A DNA stretch of 64,000 nucleotides from Okapia johnstoni (taxonomy: Eukaryota > Chordata > Mammalia > Artiodactyla > Giraffidae), in contig CM044305.1 in the NCBI GenBank assembly GCA_024291935.2, positions 88,590,397 to 88,654,396 of the forward strand, written 5' to 3'. The notes beneath the pieces were generated by a model. The model was not told where the DNA came from and did no database searches. It saw nothing but the letters and a program-made list of their open reading frames with translations. Shown here piece by piece: positions 23,670 through 34,829 of this stretch (its first letter is position 1; every line of letters begins with the position of its first letter). Position numbers and translations under genes: made by a program.

Positions 23670-24480
23670 TCTCCTTAAATAGAACCACCCTTCACTTAGG
23701 TGCTCAGGCTCAGAATCAGGCATTCTTCCTCCTCTCCTTTCAGATTCAATACTGCAGCAAGATCATTTCCACTCCATTCCTTGATCAAACATTCCAAATC
23801 CATCTCCATAGCTACCCCCCAGGTTCACGCCATCATCATCTCTAACCTGGATGACTGCAACAGCCCCCTACTGATCTCTCTCCTTCCATCCTTGCCCCCA
23901 TAGAGTTCAAGCTACACAACAGTTAAGATGATTTCTTTTTAAATCCTAACTCAGATGGTGTTGCTCCTCTGTTCAAAACCCTCCAGTGGCTCCCCAGCAT
24001 GCTTTGTACCAAATCTAAACTGCTTCCCCTTAAATCCAACCCCTACCCACTTCTTTCACCCCATTACCCTTCTCCCCTATTGCCCTGTCCTTTCTGTTTC
24101 AGCTACACTGGCCTTCCTGACCGTTCCTTGAACATGTCAGGTTCACCCCTCACAGAGCCTTTGCCTCCATGCTGGGTTCTGGCTGCAGCACTCTCCTCCA
24201 AGCTCTTCTCATGGCTGGTTCCTTCCCATTTTTCAGATTCAACTCAGAGTACACTGTCTTAAACAGGGCTGCTCCCACCCCCGTCAAGTTGTAGTGTAGC
24301 AATCCATCTTATTTTCACTGTAACACTGAAATGATCACGTGGACTAGTTAATATGCTTTTATCTGCCCCACCCCAACCCCCCCACCCCCAGTTTGGAAGT
24401 TCCATGAGAGTAGGGAGGGACTGCATGTGTCTTGTGCATCATTTTCTCTTCAGAGCCTAGAACAGAGCCGGCATGTGGGA
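23670..24480 (+). mobile_element. L2-like LINE relic
   Basis: Pyrimidine-rich old repeat with the motifs ctggatgactgcaacagccc, ccctccagtggctccccag and agctacactggccttcctg, typical of ancient mammalian L2-type sequence. Open frames here are incidental. Confidence 0.6.
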
Positions 24481-24529
24481 GGGATTTAACCAAATACTAA
24501 GTCTTTCCTGAAGCAAAGAACTTGCTCAT

Positions 24530-24830
24530 CAACTACATTGGAAACAGACTCACAGATGTTGTAAACAAACTTATGGTTAACAAAAGGGAAAGCCAGGGGG
24601 AGGGACAAATTAGGAGCTTAGGATTAACAGATACATACCACTATATAAATAAACAACAAGGATTTACTGTAGAACACAGGGAACTACATTCAACACCTTC
24701 TAATGACCTACAATGGAAAAGAATCTGAAAAATATTACATATGCACATATATATTTGTATAACTGAATCAATTTGCTGTACACCAGAAACTAACACAACA
24801 TTATAAATCAACTATACTTCAATTCTTTTT
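24530..24830 (+). mobile_element. L1 3' UTR fragment
   Basis: Plus-strand L1 end: gaaacagactcacagatgtt through caccagaaactaacacaaca to ataaatcaactatacttc. Confidence 0.85.
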
Positions 24831-24839
24831 TTAAAGAAA

Positions 24840-25200
24840 AAGTGTTACTCTGATATTGAAAATACAAATAATAGCACCTGGAGATGAATAGTGAAATGCT
24901 AAAACAGATGTGCTTGTTCTTTCAAGGCCCCCAGAGCTACTAAATATTAATCAGTGAATGTGGAGATCAGTTAAGTGCACCTATAAGCAGCTACTCCATT
25001 TAAGTGTTTAAGACACTTTGGAAGCTACAGCTACCCTCAAAGAACTGTGTCTAGAAAGAGAAAGAAATTAAGTCCACTGCAATCTGAAGAAGCAAATGGT
25101 GAGCACCACGGGAAGAACAGGATATACTCTGGGCCATAGAGAAGTGATAATGGGTTTAACACTCTTCCTCGTGAAATGGATGTTAGAATTCCTGGGAATA
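24840..25200. other. Unassigned intronic sequence
   Basis: Nothing recognised. Confidence 0.4.
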
Positions 25201-25206
25201 GACCTC

Positions 25207-25400
25207 AGTGGTTTTCAAATGTGTTAGCATTGTGCCCTTCAAAAGTGATAGGACAGGCATAGTTACCATTGATTGCAGTTGTCACAACAACTGGCACAGG
25301 GACAGGTACTGCTGTCACTGCGTGAGCAGACGGCCAGAGTTGCTAAGAGTCTTGCAGGGCCTGTACAGACCTGCACCAAGACCTCTCACCCCAAACACCA
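25207..25400 (+). mobile_element. Possible hAT-Charlie (MER20-like) DNA transposon relic
   Basis: cagtggttttcaaatgtgtt at the start and ttgtcacaacaactgg inside resemble MER20-type elements. The copy is diverged and incomplete. Confidence 0.4.
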
Positions 25401-25409
25401 GCACAGAAA

Positions 25410-26370
25410 TGGCTTGTACCTGTCCCCCTAGAACATACAGAGTGTCTTCAGTGACTTCCAGATTCACCTTTTTAACATGTTGCTTTTTAGGTCACTATCT
25501 CTGAGTTGGTTCTTCTTCCCTCTGAACTCTTTTCATCATTTTGACGCAGATTCTCAGGAACAAAACCTGAGTCCAAGCAAGGCCTGCCAGACTGTCTCTT
25601 TGGGACCCCATCAGAGCAGGCTTCGAAATCCCAGCCCAGAGGAAAGGTGCCACGTCAGGATGCCACACAGTTCCTGATCAGTAACCCTTCCCCAGACAGG
25701 GCCACAGCATTCCTGCATGTTAAGAATATTCACATTTCAGTGTCTGTCCTTTTGCAGGTCTGACAATTCCCTAATTACACAGTAAGACAAGAAGCTAATC
25801 CTAAATTAGCACCTTCCTGCATGAGGGATTGCTGCCCTTGAGTAGGGGTCTGGGGCCCACCTGGTCAGGTGTGTCCCAGGACGCGGGGGATGTGACTCCA
25901 GCCAAGGAGTCAGCACTGCATGGTTCTGTCTTCTGCAGGTGAAACCCAGGCCAAGCCTTCTGGCATTTCAAGAGAAGCTCTCTGTTCACCTGAAACTATC
26001 ACAACATTGTTAATTTGCCATATCCCAATACAAAATATTTTGATGTTAAAAAAAAATTAAAAAAATTTTTAATTTTTAAACGAAGAGAGAAGCTGGAAAT
26101 CCTGATTTTTATTGGGCTCTTTGGTTTTTCAACGTTGGCCCCTAATTCAATTGCTTTTAAAAAAAAATATTGTACAGGCTGAAGCACATCCATCTAGGGT
26201 TGAACTTGACCCCAGACTCCCAGCTTGCTCCTTCTGCTTGGTTGCATGTACCCAGTGCTCGCCAAAGTTTAAGGAAATTTTAAAACAAGGGTTAAATATA
26301 CTGACAGCTGGGCAAGGTTCTCAAGAAAGAATGAGGCAGGCACAGGCCCGGGGACCCAGGTAGGGCACAC
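25410..26370. other. Unassigned intronic sequence
   Basis: No family recognised. An A/T-rich stretch lies at 26040-26080. Confidence 0.4.
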
Positions 26371-26374
26371 CAAG

Positions 26375-26670
26375 GAATGAGGACTGGCTTTGACCTGCTT
26401 GTCTTTGCTCAAAAATTCTCAACCTTGCCCTCATTCTTACTGCATCAAGTCCCAAGTTCCTTTCAAGACTCTTCAGAACACAACTCCACCCCCACCAGCT
26501 CTGTATTTAATCATGCCCTGTGTCCATCCCGCATTCTAGCCAGGCCAGTCTCCCTCGAGTTCCTTCAAACCCCTCTCTCTAAATGTCCTCTCTCCCTACA
26601 TAAACCCCACCCTTCAAAGCCTTGTTCACATCCCACCTGGTTTCTGAAACCTCCTCTGTGACATGAAAAG
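26375..26670 (+). mobile_element. Possible L2-like relic
   Basis: Pyrimidine-rich sequence (actctgtatt-like core, attctagccaggccagtctc, cttcaaagccttgttcacat) similar in style to L2 3' regions. Weak match. Confidence 0.4.
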
Positions 26671-26689
26671 GTAAAATGTTTTCAAGCTC

Positions 26690-26885
26690 AAGGGCTGGTG
26701 TCAACTAGACCCAGGTTCAAATCCCACCTCTGCCACTGACCAGCTGGGGGATTTACCTAACCTCTCTGAGCTTCAGAAGGTAATAATGCCTACCTTACAG
26801 AATTGTCAAGTTTACGAAAAATTATGCAAGTAAAGTATTTACTGCTCATAAACGCTCAATTAAGGTGAATGCTTATTATTATTAT
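26690..26885 (+). repeat. MIR SINE relic
   Basis: MIR hallmark order: acccaggttcaaatcccacc, gccactgaccagctggggg, cctctctgagcttcagaa. Confidence 0.85.
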
Positions 26886-27477
26886 GGCTGGCCTTCTTCT
26901 GCTGTTAAGTGGTCCAGCCTATGGTGTCTCTTCTGAGCAAAACACCACTGGATTCCATGCGGTTCACATCTCTGCTCAGACTTTGCCTCGGGCATTGGTC
27001 TACCTCAGCCTCCGACTTGCTGTTAATACATAGCATCCTATCACTTCAGGAGCATGCTGGCTATAACATAGAACTGATACAGGCCCAACACGGCCACTAA
27101 GAGAATTATACAAGTAACACAACCCTGCCTCTGAAACAGCTCAGCCAAAACCCCTCTCTCTAGCAAAGGTAAGAATGCAGGCTAGGAAGACAAACCCATA
27201 GCAAGGCTCGGTGGCAGAGAGCTGCTTTAGCATTAGAAGCAAGTTTCTCTCCCTCACACACGCATGCACACAAAGACACACACCACCACCACCACCACAA
27301 CTGCCACCACTATGAGCTAGCTTCACATTCCCAAATCTCTGCACCTCACTTTTCCTTTTGATGCTGAAGATGACACACGAAGCCAGTCAAAGGCCACGCT
27401 CTTTGCATAAGTGTATGGCAGGGAACCCAGGCAAAAGGGCCACACCGCAGGTGCGCTCTTTAGCTAGGACTACACGG

Positions 27478-27607
27478 AAAGCCCTGGAGGAGGGCATGGC
27501 AATGCAATCCAGTATTCTTGCCTGGAGAATCCCATGGACAGAGGAGCCTGGCGGGCTACGGTCCATGGGGTCGCGAAGAGTCCGACACGGCTGAAGCAAC
27601 TTAGCCC
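27478..27607 (+). mobile_element. Truncated Bov-tA SINE (3' half)
   Basis: Starts inside the unit at ggaggagggcatggcaatgc and ends gacacggctgaagcaactta. The tRNA-like head is missing. Confidence 0.93.
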
Positions 27608-27609
27608 AC

Positions 27610-28440
27610 GCGCCATCACAGGAGCCAAGATGGTCATCACTGGTTTCGCACCTGGGCTCTGTTACTCCACCTGCAGTCGTCCTCTGATCTACACCGCAGC
27701 TGGGATCCCCCGACGCCCGTGCCAGCAGGCCTATTCCACTTGCTGCTTTTCTCTGTGCTTAGTAAAAGCCAAAGTAAAAATAACTTCACGCACGTTATTC
27801 TACACTTCACGCTACTCGATGCTTTGAGTGACTCCTCCCGCCCAGACAGACAAACGGGGCACAGAAAAATGAGACTACTGGGATGCCACATTCTTTAAAA
27901 AGCAAACAAAAAAACCCAGAACTGGAGAGACCCCAACTATACTATCCCAAAGAGTAGTTTTCTCAGCATGAAGACGGAGCCCTGTCTACGCGTAAGTTTC
28001 CTCTCTCAACAGAATGACGTTCCAAAGTTAGATCGAGGCAGGTAGGAGAGAACGCAGCAAAATGGGCCTGACCTTTGAGACCTTAATCCCAATCTAGACA
28101 AGACACAGAGAAAATGGAAAAGTCAAAAGGGTGACCAGTCCTCATGCTGGAATCCAGTGTTCCAATAAAACTCACTCCTCAGAGTTAGCAACATTCAAAA
28201 GTTCTCTGGTAACGGTTGGCTTTAAATAAAATCGCCAAGTGCAGGAGACCACGTGTAAAGAAGAGGCGAGTCCCACGCATCAAGACTACCTGACTTCTCC
28301 AGCTGTTTCTCCTACCGCCTGGGCCTCTCCAAACTGCTCTTCCCTAGCCCCGCTGCCCCCAACCTAAATTCAGAACCCCGTGCCATAGGTGGGCCCTGTC
28401 GCACCAGTCAGATTGGGAACAGTTTTATTCCACCCACGCT
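27610..28440. other. CpG-island flank, unassigned
   Basis: Moderately GC-rich DNA leading into the CpG island. No repeat and no supported exon. Confidence 0.4.
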
Positions 28441-28449
28441 GGAAACCTC

Positions 28450-29560
28450 AAGCGAGACTCTTGACAAATCCCTGAAGCCCAGGACTGGGTCACAGCCGGG
28501 CGGGGGCGGCGGCGCCCCGCTTCTGGTTAATTGGAGGAGTGCACCAAAGTCGGGGGCTGGGGGGGGGGGGGGAGCGGAGCACCCGGCCTTTGGCCTGTGG
28601 ACGGTACTGGAGAGGGCACCTTTAGGTCCCTTTAGCGAGACGCCCTGTCACCGTACCCCAGGGGATGCCTCGAGTGACCTCGGCGGCCGAAGCGAGCCCT
28701 GGCGTGGGTGCCAGAGCCGATCCTAGTGCAGCGCCAGGGCCGGGGGAGGTGCGGCAAGGTCTAGGGTGAAAGGAGAGGACCAGGGGAAGAGCCCCAGCGC
28801 ATCTCTAGAAACCCTGACTCTGCAGGGGCAGGCGGAGCGACCCAGGCCTCCTGAGCATCCCCTCCCCGATCCCCGCCGTGGGTCCCGCGTGGCCCTGTCT
28901 GCAGGCACCCAGCTCCTGTAGGCCAGGCCGGCCGGCCCGCTGATACGCAGCGGGACGTGGCTGCCGCTCTGCAAGCAGAGCGGAGGGCATTTACCGGGAT
29001 CCTGGGGTGCTGCTGCGTCTCCACCTGGGTCTCTGCTGGCGTACCCCGGCTGCCGCTACTGCTGCCGCGTCTTTCCAATCGCCGCAGTCTCCACCGGCAA
29101 AGCTCCCAGTCGTTCCCTACGATTGTAGCCCGCGAGGCCAGCTGTTGAATGGCTCGCGTCGAGCGCACGGGGTGCAGAAGCGTCCCCGCCGCATCCAAGT
29201 CGGCGACGCAGGCGCGCGTCCCGGTGCCAACGCCCCGTGCGCCCCTCGTCCCGCCGAGGCCCCGGTGAGCTCGCGCCGCCGCCTCCTGGCTACTGCCTGC
29301 GGACTCCCGGCTTCAGGCTCACCCGCCTGCCGGCCCGCTCCTCTTGGTGGGCTTTAGCCTAGCCAGTGGCCTTCCCTCGTGGACTCCACCCCCCTTGCTG
29401 CCATCCCTCAACTTGCCCTTAAAATCAATGACAACAATAGATTAGTCCCGCCCCTTGGATTCCCCAGGGGCCAATCGCCTTCTCCTGAGAATCAATTCAA
29501 GTAACCCCGCCCCTCTCGTGCGGCAGAGCCGGAGCCAAAGTTGATCCCACTGCACGGTTG
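28450..29560 (-). promoter_or_regulatory. AKAP17B: CpG island, probable AKAP17B promoter and untranslated exon 1
   Basis: GC-rich, CpG-dense DNA (for example gcgggggcggcggcgccccg at about 28500, and dense CG sites from 28900 to 29290), free of transposons. It includes an 11-13-base G-run near 28558 and CCAAT-type and CCCCGCCC boxes around 29445-29515. A donor-like CCCG|GTAAAT lies on the minus strand near 28995. As the only CpG island upstream of the AKAP17B coding exons, it is the natural promoter. The transcription start and direction cannot be read from sequence alone, and a divergent plus-strand transcript is possible. Confidence 0.6.
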
Positions 29561-29599
29561 CTCCTGAGGATTGCAAGGCTTTCCTCAGGCTCCCCCAAT

Positions 29600-30530
29600 C
29601 CCCCACCCCTGAATTAAGTTACAGCAATTTAGAGCCTGCAACTCACCTGGTCTGCAGACCGCCACGCGGGCCAGATGCTTTGAATAAAGCAGTATAAGAA
29701 AGCGATCGAGAGAGAGATACCGTGCACCTCATCCCTAAGGAAAGATTGCTGAGAAATGTGCACGTGCTTGGCCAGAACTTACACATCACAGGGTCAGCAG
29801 GAACCTCGAAGGTCATCAATTGACTCTACCCTCGCCCTGGTTGTTTTCGCTTTGGTTTTTTGGTTTTCTTTTCCCACTTACAGGGTCCCTGCCCTCTAGT
29901 CTGAACAACTTCCATTGACAAGGACGCACTAGCCCCACAGACCGCTGCTTGTGTCCAAGCAGCTTGAGGCTAAGTGAAACCAGCCCCCTGGTAACTTAAC
30001 ACAAAACCAAATTTGCCCCTCTTCCCAATGGTGGTCCAACAATTTGAAGACAAATCTGGTCCCACAATTCTACCAGACTAGAGTCTGCTCCAGAGACCCA
30101 GGTTCAAGGCTCTGCTTTCAGTTTAAGCCAATTCCTTTATATCTTTTAAAAGTAGAAGGCTGGAACTGGGTCTAACCTCCCTCCCATCCCCTGCAACCCC
30201 AGGGCACAGACCCTTCTGCACCCTCTTGTCCCTTGTCCAGACACTAGACTCTTCTCTAGCTTCTTAAGGATGGCATTTGCTTTCTTGACTGCCATATCAC
30301 ATGGTCGATGCATATAGATTTATTGTCAACTCACCCCAGGGGCTATATCTCACTTCCACTGCTATCACAACACTCTGTTTTCTACTTCATTAGCTGGTAA
30401 ATGTCATCGGGTTTTGATTGGGGAGGGGGTGCTAATTTCAGTCTCTTCTATGGAGACCTCTTTGCCTTCTCATTCTGTCCTAAATGTCTCTACATTCCTG
30501 CTTGCTACCTAGCTGCCTTGCTCTGGTTCC
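29600..30530. other. Intergenic sequence upstream of the CpG island
   Basis: No coding region or identified repeat. Confidence 0.4.
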
Positions 30531-30539
30531 CATTCTGTT

Positions 30540-30960
30540 TGCACAACTGCCAAAGAGCTTCCTAACCTGGCCCTTTGCCTCTAGACTTGCACCCTTCTGG
30601 CTGGCCCCTCAAAGCTCCTCTCCTCATCCATTTTACACCAGAAGTCAGAGTTGTCCTTAAACACAAATATAATCACACCACCACACTCTAACTTCAAAGC
30701 CTATCCCAGCTTCAAATCCTTTTTTACTTCCTTTCTGCCCCCCTTTGCTTTCAGGATAAGATCCAAAATCCATGGCAAAGTATATATAAAATCCTTGGAG
30801 ATCTGGCCTCAGCCTCATTTCCAGTGGTTCCACCTCCACCACAACACTGTACACTTCAGGCCACAAAGTCCCTGTTGTGTTTCAAATGATCCATGGTCTC
30901 CAACACTTCTTTGCCTTTGGAACAAAATCTAGAATGACCTGCTTCCCACCCTCCTAATCC
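30540..30960 (+). mobile_element. L2-like relic
   Basis: Old pyrimidine-rich repeat (tgctttcaggataagatcca, agatctggcctcagcctcat) interrupted at its right end by an L1. Confidence 0.5.
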
Positions 30961-30975
30961 TGACCTGAAACACTC

Positions 30976-31575
30976 TGATGTCTTTTTTTTTTAATTTTTT
31001 TTATTTTTATTTTTATTTTTTGATGTCTTTTTTTTAATTGAAGTTGATTTACAATAGTGTTACTTTCTTTTCCATTATAGGTTATTACAATATATTGAAT
31101 ATAGTTCCCTGTGTTATACAGTAAGTCCTTGTTTATTTTATATATAGGAGTATGTATCTATTCATCTCAAACTCCTAATTTATCCCTCCCTCCTTTACCT
31201 TTTGGTAAAGGTAAGTTTGTTTTCTATGTCTGTCTTTTTCTGTCTTGTAAATAATTTCATTTGTATTATTTCTTTAGATTTCATGTATAAGTTACATCAT
31301 ATAATATTTGTCTTTGTCTGATTTACTTCACTTAATATAATAATCTCTAGGTCCATCCATGTTACTACAATTAGCATTATTTCATTCTTTTTTATGGCCA
31401 AGTAATAATATTCCATTATGTGTGTGTGTGTATGTGTGTATATATATATACAACATCTTTTTAATCCATTCATCTGTTGACGGACATTTAGGTTGCTTCC
31501 ATGTGTTGCCTATTGTAAACAGCATTGCAGTGAACATTGGGAGTCATGTTATTTTTTCAAATTATGCTGTCTGAA
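30976..31575 (-). mobile_element. L1 3' fragment
   Basis: Minus-strand L1 with poly-T at the left (its A-tail), gttccctgtgttatacagta and ggttgcttccatgtgttgc. The string tgatgtcttttttt occurs on both sides of the T/A-rich block (30977 and 31021), suggesting slippage or a local duplication. Confidence 0.85.
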
Positions 31576-31669
31576 GAAAAGCAATATGTTATAAAAATGA
31601 ATCACTTGGAATCACACAATTATAGAACTTCAGCATTAAACGGGCCTTTTAAGCTAATGTAATCGGCCA

Positions 31670-31875
31670 CGACGGCTCGGCGCAGAAGCGAGGCGGCTGC
31701 GACGGCTCGGCGCGGAAGCGAGGCGACTGCGACGGCTCGGCGCGGAAGCGAGGCGGCTGCGACGGCTCGGCGCGGAAGCGAGGCGGCTGCGACGCCTCGG
31801 CGCGGAAGCGAGGCGGCTGCGACGGCTCCGCGCGGAAGCGAGGCGGCTGCGACGGCTCCACGCGGAAGCGTGGCA
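31670..31875 (+). repeat. 30-bp GC-rich tandem repeat in the BovB 5' UTR
   Basis: Seven units of about 30 bp (unit core cgacggctcggcgcggaagc) with single-base differences between units. Each carries several CpGs. They lie directly at the 5' end of BovB copy 4. Confidence 0.95.
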
Positions 31876-32180
31876 GAGAGGAGCTAGGCTGGGCCGGGGC
31901 CGGGGGCGGCGGCCGAGGGGAGCTAGGCCGGGCCGGGGGCCGGGGGCGGCGGCAGAGGGCAGCTAGGCCGGGCCAGGGGTGGCGGCGAGAGGTGTTACCG
32001 CAGGCCGAAGGAGCAGCGGCTGCATGGGCACAGAAGGGCCAAAAGGAATTACTCCACATTCAAGGTCAGGAGGGGCCGTCGTGAGTGGATACCCCTTGTC
32101 CAAGGTAAGGAGCAACGGCTGCACTTTGCTGGAGCAGCCGTGAAGAAATACCCCACGTCCAAGGTAAGAGAAACCCAAGT

Positions 32181-32761
32181 AAGATGGTAGGTGTTCAGAC
32201 ATTAAAAAAAATACATTTGAATCAGTTCTATTTAGATGGATGAAACTAGAGCCCATTATACAGAGTGAAGTAAGCCAGAAAGAAAAGCACCAATACAGTA
32301 TACTAATGCATATATACGGAATTTGAAAGATGGTAATGATAACCCTATATGTGAGACAGAATAAGAGACACAGATGCATAGAACAGTCTTAAGGACTCTG
32401 AGGGAGAAGGTGAGGGTGGGACGTTCTGGGACAATAGCATTGAAACATGTATATTATCATATGTGAAACAGAACACCATTCCATGTTCTATGCATGAGAC
32501 AAATGCTCAGGGCTGGGGCATTGGGAGGACCCAGAGGGATGGGATGGGGAGGGAGGTGGGAGGGGGGTTCAGGATGGGGAACACATGTAAACCCATGGCT
32601 GATTCATGTCAATGTATGGCAAAAACCACTACAATATTGTAAAGTAATTAGCCCCCAACAAAAATAAATAAATTTATTAAAAAAAAACCTATGTTAAGCA
32701 TATGGTAACAATAAAAATTAATACAATTTAAAATTGAAAAAAAAAAAAGACGGTAGGTGTT
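32181..32761 (+). mobile_element. Young L1 3' insertion into BovB, with 3' transduction
   Basis: A 551-bp L1 end (32196-32746) is bounded by aagatggtaggtgtt at 32181-32195 and aagacggtaggtgtt at 32747-32761, a 15-bp duplication with one C/T difference. After the normal L1 A-tail near 32690, about 50 bp of unrelated AT-rich sequence containing aataaa precedes a second A-run, the signature of a 3' transduction. Confidence 0.9.
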
Positions 32762-32865
32762 GCGAGAGGGCATCAGAGGGCAGACGCACTGAAACTAAAA
32801 TTGCAGAAAACTAGCTAATCTGATCACACAGACCACAGCCTTGTCTATCTCAATGAAACTAAGCC

Positions 32866-34038
32866 ATGCCGTGTGGGGCCACCCAAGACGGATGGGTCAT
32901 GGTGGAGAGGTCTGACAGAATGTGGTCCACTGGAGAAGGGCATGGCAAAGCACTTCAGTATTCTTGCCTTGAGAACCCCATGAACAGTATGGAAAAGCAA
33001 AAAGATAGGACACTGAAAGATGAACTCCCCAGGTCAGTAGGTGCCCAATATGCTACTGGAGATCAGTGGAGAAATAACTCCAGAAAGAATGATGGGATGG
33101 AGCCAAAGCAAAAACTATACCCAGCTGTGGATGCGACTGGTGATAGAAGCAAAGTCCGATGCTGTAAAGAGCAATATTGCATAGGAACCTGGAATGTTAG
33201 GTCCATGAATCAAGGCAAATTGGAAGTGGTCAAACAGGAGATGGCAAGAGTGAATGTAGACATTCTAGGAATCAGAGAACTAAGATGGACTGGGATGGGT
33301 GGATTTAACTTAGAGGATCATTATATCTACTACTGTGGGCAAGAATCCCTTAGAAGAAATGGAGTAGCCATCATGGTCAACAAAAGAGTCCTAAAGGCAG
33401 TACTTGGATGCAATCTCAAAAACAATAGAATGATCTCTGTTCATTTCCAAGGCAAACCATTCAATATCACAGTAATCCAAGTCTATGCCCTGACCAGTAA
33501 CGCTGAAGAAGCTGAAGTTGAACGGTTCTATGAAGACCTACAAGACCTTCTAGAACTAACACCCAAAAAAGATGTCCTTTTCATTATAGGGGACTGGAAT
33601 GCAAAAGTAGGAAGTCAAGAAACACCTGGAGTAACAGGCAAATTTGGCCTTGGAGTAGAGAATGAAGCAGGGCAAAAGCTAATAGAGTTTTGCCAAGAGA
33701 ATGCACTGGTCATAGCAAACACCCTCTTCCAACAACACAAGAGAAGACTCTACACATGGACATCACCAGATGGTCAACTCCAAAATCAAATTGATTATAT
33801 TCTTTGCAGCCATAGATGGAGAAGCTCTATACAGTCAGCAAAAACAAGACTGGGAGCAGACTGTGGCTCAGATCATGAACTCCTTATTGCCAAATTCAGA
33901 CTGAAATTGAAGAAAGTAGGGAAAACCACTAGTCCATTCAGGTATGACCTAGATCAAATCCCTTATGAGTATACAGTAGAAGTGACAAATAGATTTAAGG
34001 GACTAGATCTTATAGACAGACTGCCTGATGAACTATGA
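32866..34038 (+). pseudogene. BovB ORF2 N-terminal part: AP-type endonuclease domain
   Basis: A 390-codon open frame from ATG at 32866. Family motifs of apurinic-type retrotransposon endonucleases are visible: IGTWNVRSMNQGKLE near residue 107, RRNGVAIMVNK near 164, FIIGDWNAKVG near 240, and the C-terminal GSDHELLIAKFRL near 340. The domain nicks target DNA to prime reverse transcription. The frame ends at TGA where other copies have TGG (compare 43790 in copy 5), so a single substitution separates it from the polymerase part. It is further split by the L1 at 34844. Confidence 0.88.
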
Positions 34039-34829
34039 ACAGAGGTTCGTGACATTGTACAGGAGACAGGGATCAAGACCATCCCCATGGAAAAGAAATG
34101 CAAAAAAGCAAAATGGCTGTCTGAGGAGGTCTTACAGATAGCTGGGAAGAGAAGAGAAGCAAAAAGCAAAGGAGAAAAGGAAAGATATTCCCATTTGAAT
34201 GCAGAGTTCCAAAGAATAGCATGGAGAGATAAGAAAGCCTTCCTCAGCGATCAATGCAAAGAAATAGTGGAAAAAAACAGATTCGGAAAGACTAGAGATC
34301 TCTTCAAGAAAATTAGAGATACCAGAGGAATACTTCATGCAGATAGGCTCGATAAAGGACAGAAATTGTATGGACCTAACAGAAGCAGAAGATATTAAGA
34401 AGAGGTGGCAAGAATACACAGAAAAACTGTACAAAAAAGATCTTCACGACCCAGATAATCACAATGGTGTGATCACTCACCTAGAGCCAGACATCCTGGA
34501 ATGTGAAGTCAAGTGGCCTTAGAAAGCATCACTACAAACAAAGCTAGTGGAGGTGATGGAATTCCAGTTGAGCTATTTCAAATCCTCAAAGGTGATGCTG
34601 TGAAAGTGCTGCACTCGATATGCCAGCAAATTTGGAAAACACAGCAGTGGCCACAGGACTGGAAAAGGTCAGTTTTCGTTCCAATCCCAAAGAAAGGCAA
34701 GGCCAAAGAATGCTCAAATACTGCACAATTGCACTCATCTCACATGCGAGTAAAATAATGCTCAAAATTCTCCAAGCCAGACTTCAGCAATACGTGAACC
34801 GTGAACTTCCAGATGTTCAAGCTGGTTTT

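Larger units (their letters stand above)
9025..28990 (-). other. AKAP17B intron 1 (inferred)
   Basis: About 20 kb between the first coding exon and the CpG island, packed with the mobile elements listed separately. The span depends on the first exon lying in the CpG island. A donor-like CCCG|GTAAAT on the minus strand near 28995 would mark its start. Confidence 0.45.
2197..29200 (-). other. AKAP17B: AKAP17B locus (gene span, four coding exons plus inferred first exon)
   Basis: Four coding exons on the minus strand resemble AKAP17A (XE7/SFRS17A), a spliceosome-associated A-kinase anchoring protein. The match covers the N-terminal block, the RRM-like region, a charged coiled-coil segment and a C-terminal part, and the sequence is clearly diverged, which fits the paralogue AKAP17B. 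Seen phases are exon 2 ending on a complete codon, exon 3 leaving two bases, exon 4 taking one base and ending complete, and exon 5 starting in phase 0. The spliced coding length is 756+188+232+1077 = 2253 nt (750 codons), close to the roughly 700 residues I recall for AKAP17A. The 5' end near 29 kb is inferred from the CpG island. Exon 3 contains an in-frame stop, so coding status is doubtful. From memory, the human orthologue is listed as a pseudogene and lies on Xq24. Confidence 0.85.

Noticed and set aside
23999..24262. 87-codon plus-strand frame rich in Pro/Leu/Ser
   Set aside because: Falls in an old L2-like pyrimidine-rich repeat.
28761..29198. 145-codon minus-strand open frame in the CpG island
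   Set aside because: GC-rich DNA has few stops by chance. The sequence is Arg/Ala/Gly-rich with no domain, and several overlapping frames are equally open.
31670..31875. Regular 30-bp repeats as a CRISPR-like array
   Set aside because: Units are directly abutting with no spacers, and they lie in a eukaryotic retrotransposon 5' UTR.
31649..32059. 136-codon minus-strand frame of Pro/Arg-rich decapeptide repeats
   Set aside because: It is the reverse strand of the 30-bp tandem array in the BovB 5' UTR. Thirty being a multiple of three keeps all frames open.
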